The translations under genes and the position numbers were made by a program. DNA of 5,709 nt from Gemmatimonadota bacterium (lineage in GTDB: Bacteria > Gemmatimonadota > Gemmatimonadetes > Gemmatimonadales > GWC2-71-9), in contig JACZUR010000154.1 in the NCBI GenBank assembly GCA_022573095.1, forward strand, positions 1-5,709, written 5' to 3'. Under the pieces are notes generated by a model. That model had not been told where the DNA came from and did not search any database. It worked only from the letters and a program-made list of their open reading frames with translations. How positions within the stretch are numbered: position 1 is the stretch's first letter; every line of letters starts with the position of its first letter. Below, in pieces: positions 5,311 to 5,709 of the stretch.

Positions 5311-5709
5311 CGAAGGGCGTGATGTTCGCAGTCGTGTGATAGAGCGTCTGCACCGTATTTCGGTCGATTCTTGACGGGAATCTCACAAGCGGCGTGGTGA
5401 ACATGAGGTCATCCGTGTTACCGCTCTCCTCGAAGATTCCCAAGGCATGTCCGATCTCGTGATTTGTAACTCGAGCAACACAGTTTATTGTGTCTTGGTT
5501 GTCAAAGGCCACACCCCAATTCACTCTTATACTGAACGGCGCGGTTAATTGGTTTGAGACGATCGGAGGCACCGCTGTGACTCCGGAGCAGGCCTGTATC
5601 GCAGGCGTATCGTCCGTAAGCGGTTCGTCCTGAAGCGGGGGACCCGGGGGACCGACGAACTCGACGAGAACGTCTGCCTGCGAAGAATCCGCAACTACCT
5701 CTCCCCTGA
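5303..5709 (-). CDS. Matrixin-like zinc metalloprotease, C-terminal part (N-terminus beyond window)
   Basis: The frame is open from the right edge to TGA at 5305-5303, giving the last 134 residues. It contains A-D-V-L-V-E-F (residues 11-17), a loop rich in Pro and Asp, F-S-I-R-V-N-W (58-64), then the metzincin-like H-E-I-G-H-A-L-G-I-F-E-E-S (83-95), D-D-L-M-F with the likely Met-turn Met102, and S-R-I-D-R-N-T-V-Q-T-L-Y (112-123). From memory this aligns without gaps to bacterial matrixin-like proteins with H-E-L-G-H-A-L-G-I-W-G-H-S and a D-L-M Met-turn. The His expected as third zinc ligand aligns with Glu94. Two cysteines (40 and 76) could form a disulphide, fitting an exported protein, but any signal peptide is outside the window. 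The GTG at 5572 is in frame but falls inside the domain, so it is not taken as the start. It is 10 nt from rpiB and probably co-transcribed. Confidence 0.8.
   Translation of the reverse strand, partial: RGEVVADSSQADVLVEFVGPPGPPLQDEPLTDDTPAIQACSGVTAVPPIVSNQLTAPFSIRVNWGVAFDNQDTINCVARVTNHEIGHALGIFEESGNTDDLMFTTPLVRFPSRIDRNTVQTLYHTTANITPFER

Noticed and set aside
5303..5572. Protease as a complete 89-residue gene from the GTG at 5572
   Set aside because: The same frame continues without a stop to the window edge, and the upstream residues (A-D-V-L-V-E-F and a Cys that could pair) look like the same exported domain, so the GTG is an internal Val codon.

Overview
The window looks like chromosomal DNA from a free-living, moderately GC-rich bacterium. 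There are no mobile elements, RNA genes or CRISPR repeats. The combination of a tandem-FHA protein beside a PP2C phosphatase, an ATP-type PEP carboxykinase, an RpiB with an extra N-terminal domain and a matrixin-like exported protease would fit an Acidobacteriota- or Gemmatimonadota-like lineage. That placement is an impression from protein style only.

Layout. The plus strand (1-1655) holds a phospho-signalling pair. The first gene is the 3' part of one with two FHA domains, cut by the left edge. The second is a complete PP2C Ser/Thr phosphatase. A 33-codon open frame fills the gap between them, overlapping the FHA stop and ending 4 nt before the phosphatase GTG, which has no Shine-Dalgarno of its own. 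The minus strand (1658-5709, read right to left) holds four genes: the C-terminal part of a matrixin-like zinc protease, an RpiB/LacA-family sugar-phosphate isomerase, ATP-dependent PEP carboxykinase (pckA) and an HD-domain phosphohydrolase of the SAMHD1/YwfO type. The two blocks converge with only 2 nt between stop codons.

How the genes work together. The FHA protein would read phosphothreonine marks and the phosphatase would erase them; the kinase is probably outside the window. pckA and the HD gene are 4 nt apart and look co-translated, joining gluconeogenic entry (oxaloacetate to PEP) with a likely nucleotide-hydrolysing enzyme. The protease and rpiB are 10 nt apart, and the rpiB ribosome binding site overlaps the protease stop. 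The only sizeable gap is the 148-bp pckA upstream region (4515-4662). It carries an 8-bp perfect inverted repeat around a -10-like TATATT and probably controls pckA-HD.

Most worth a second look: (1) the RpiB protein has Asp where the catalytic Cys is expected and an N-terminal extension resembling the start of the microcompartment enzyme EutT; (2) the protease has Glu where its family normally has the third zinc-binding His; (3) the small coupled frame between FHA and PP2C; (4) the pckA operator-like repeat. I see no clear-cut wholly new system here. These are atypical versions of known families, and items 1 and 2 are the most testable.
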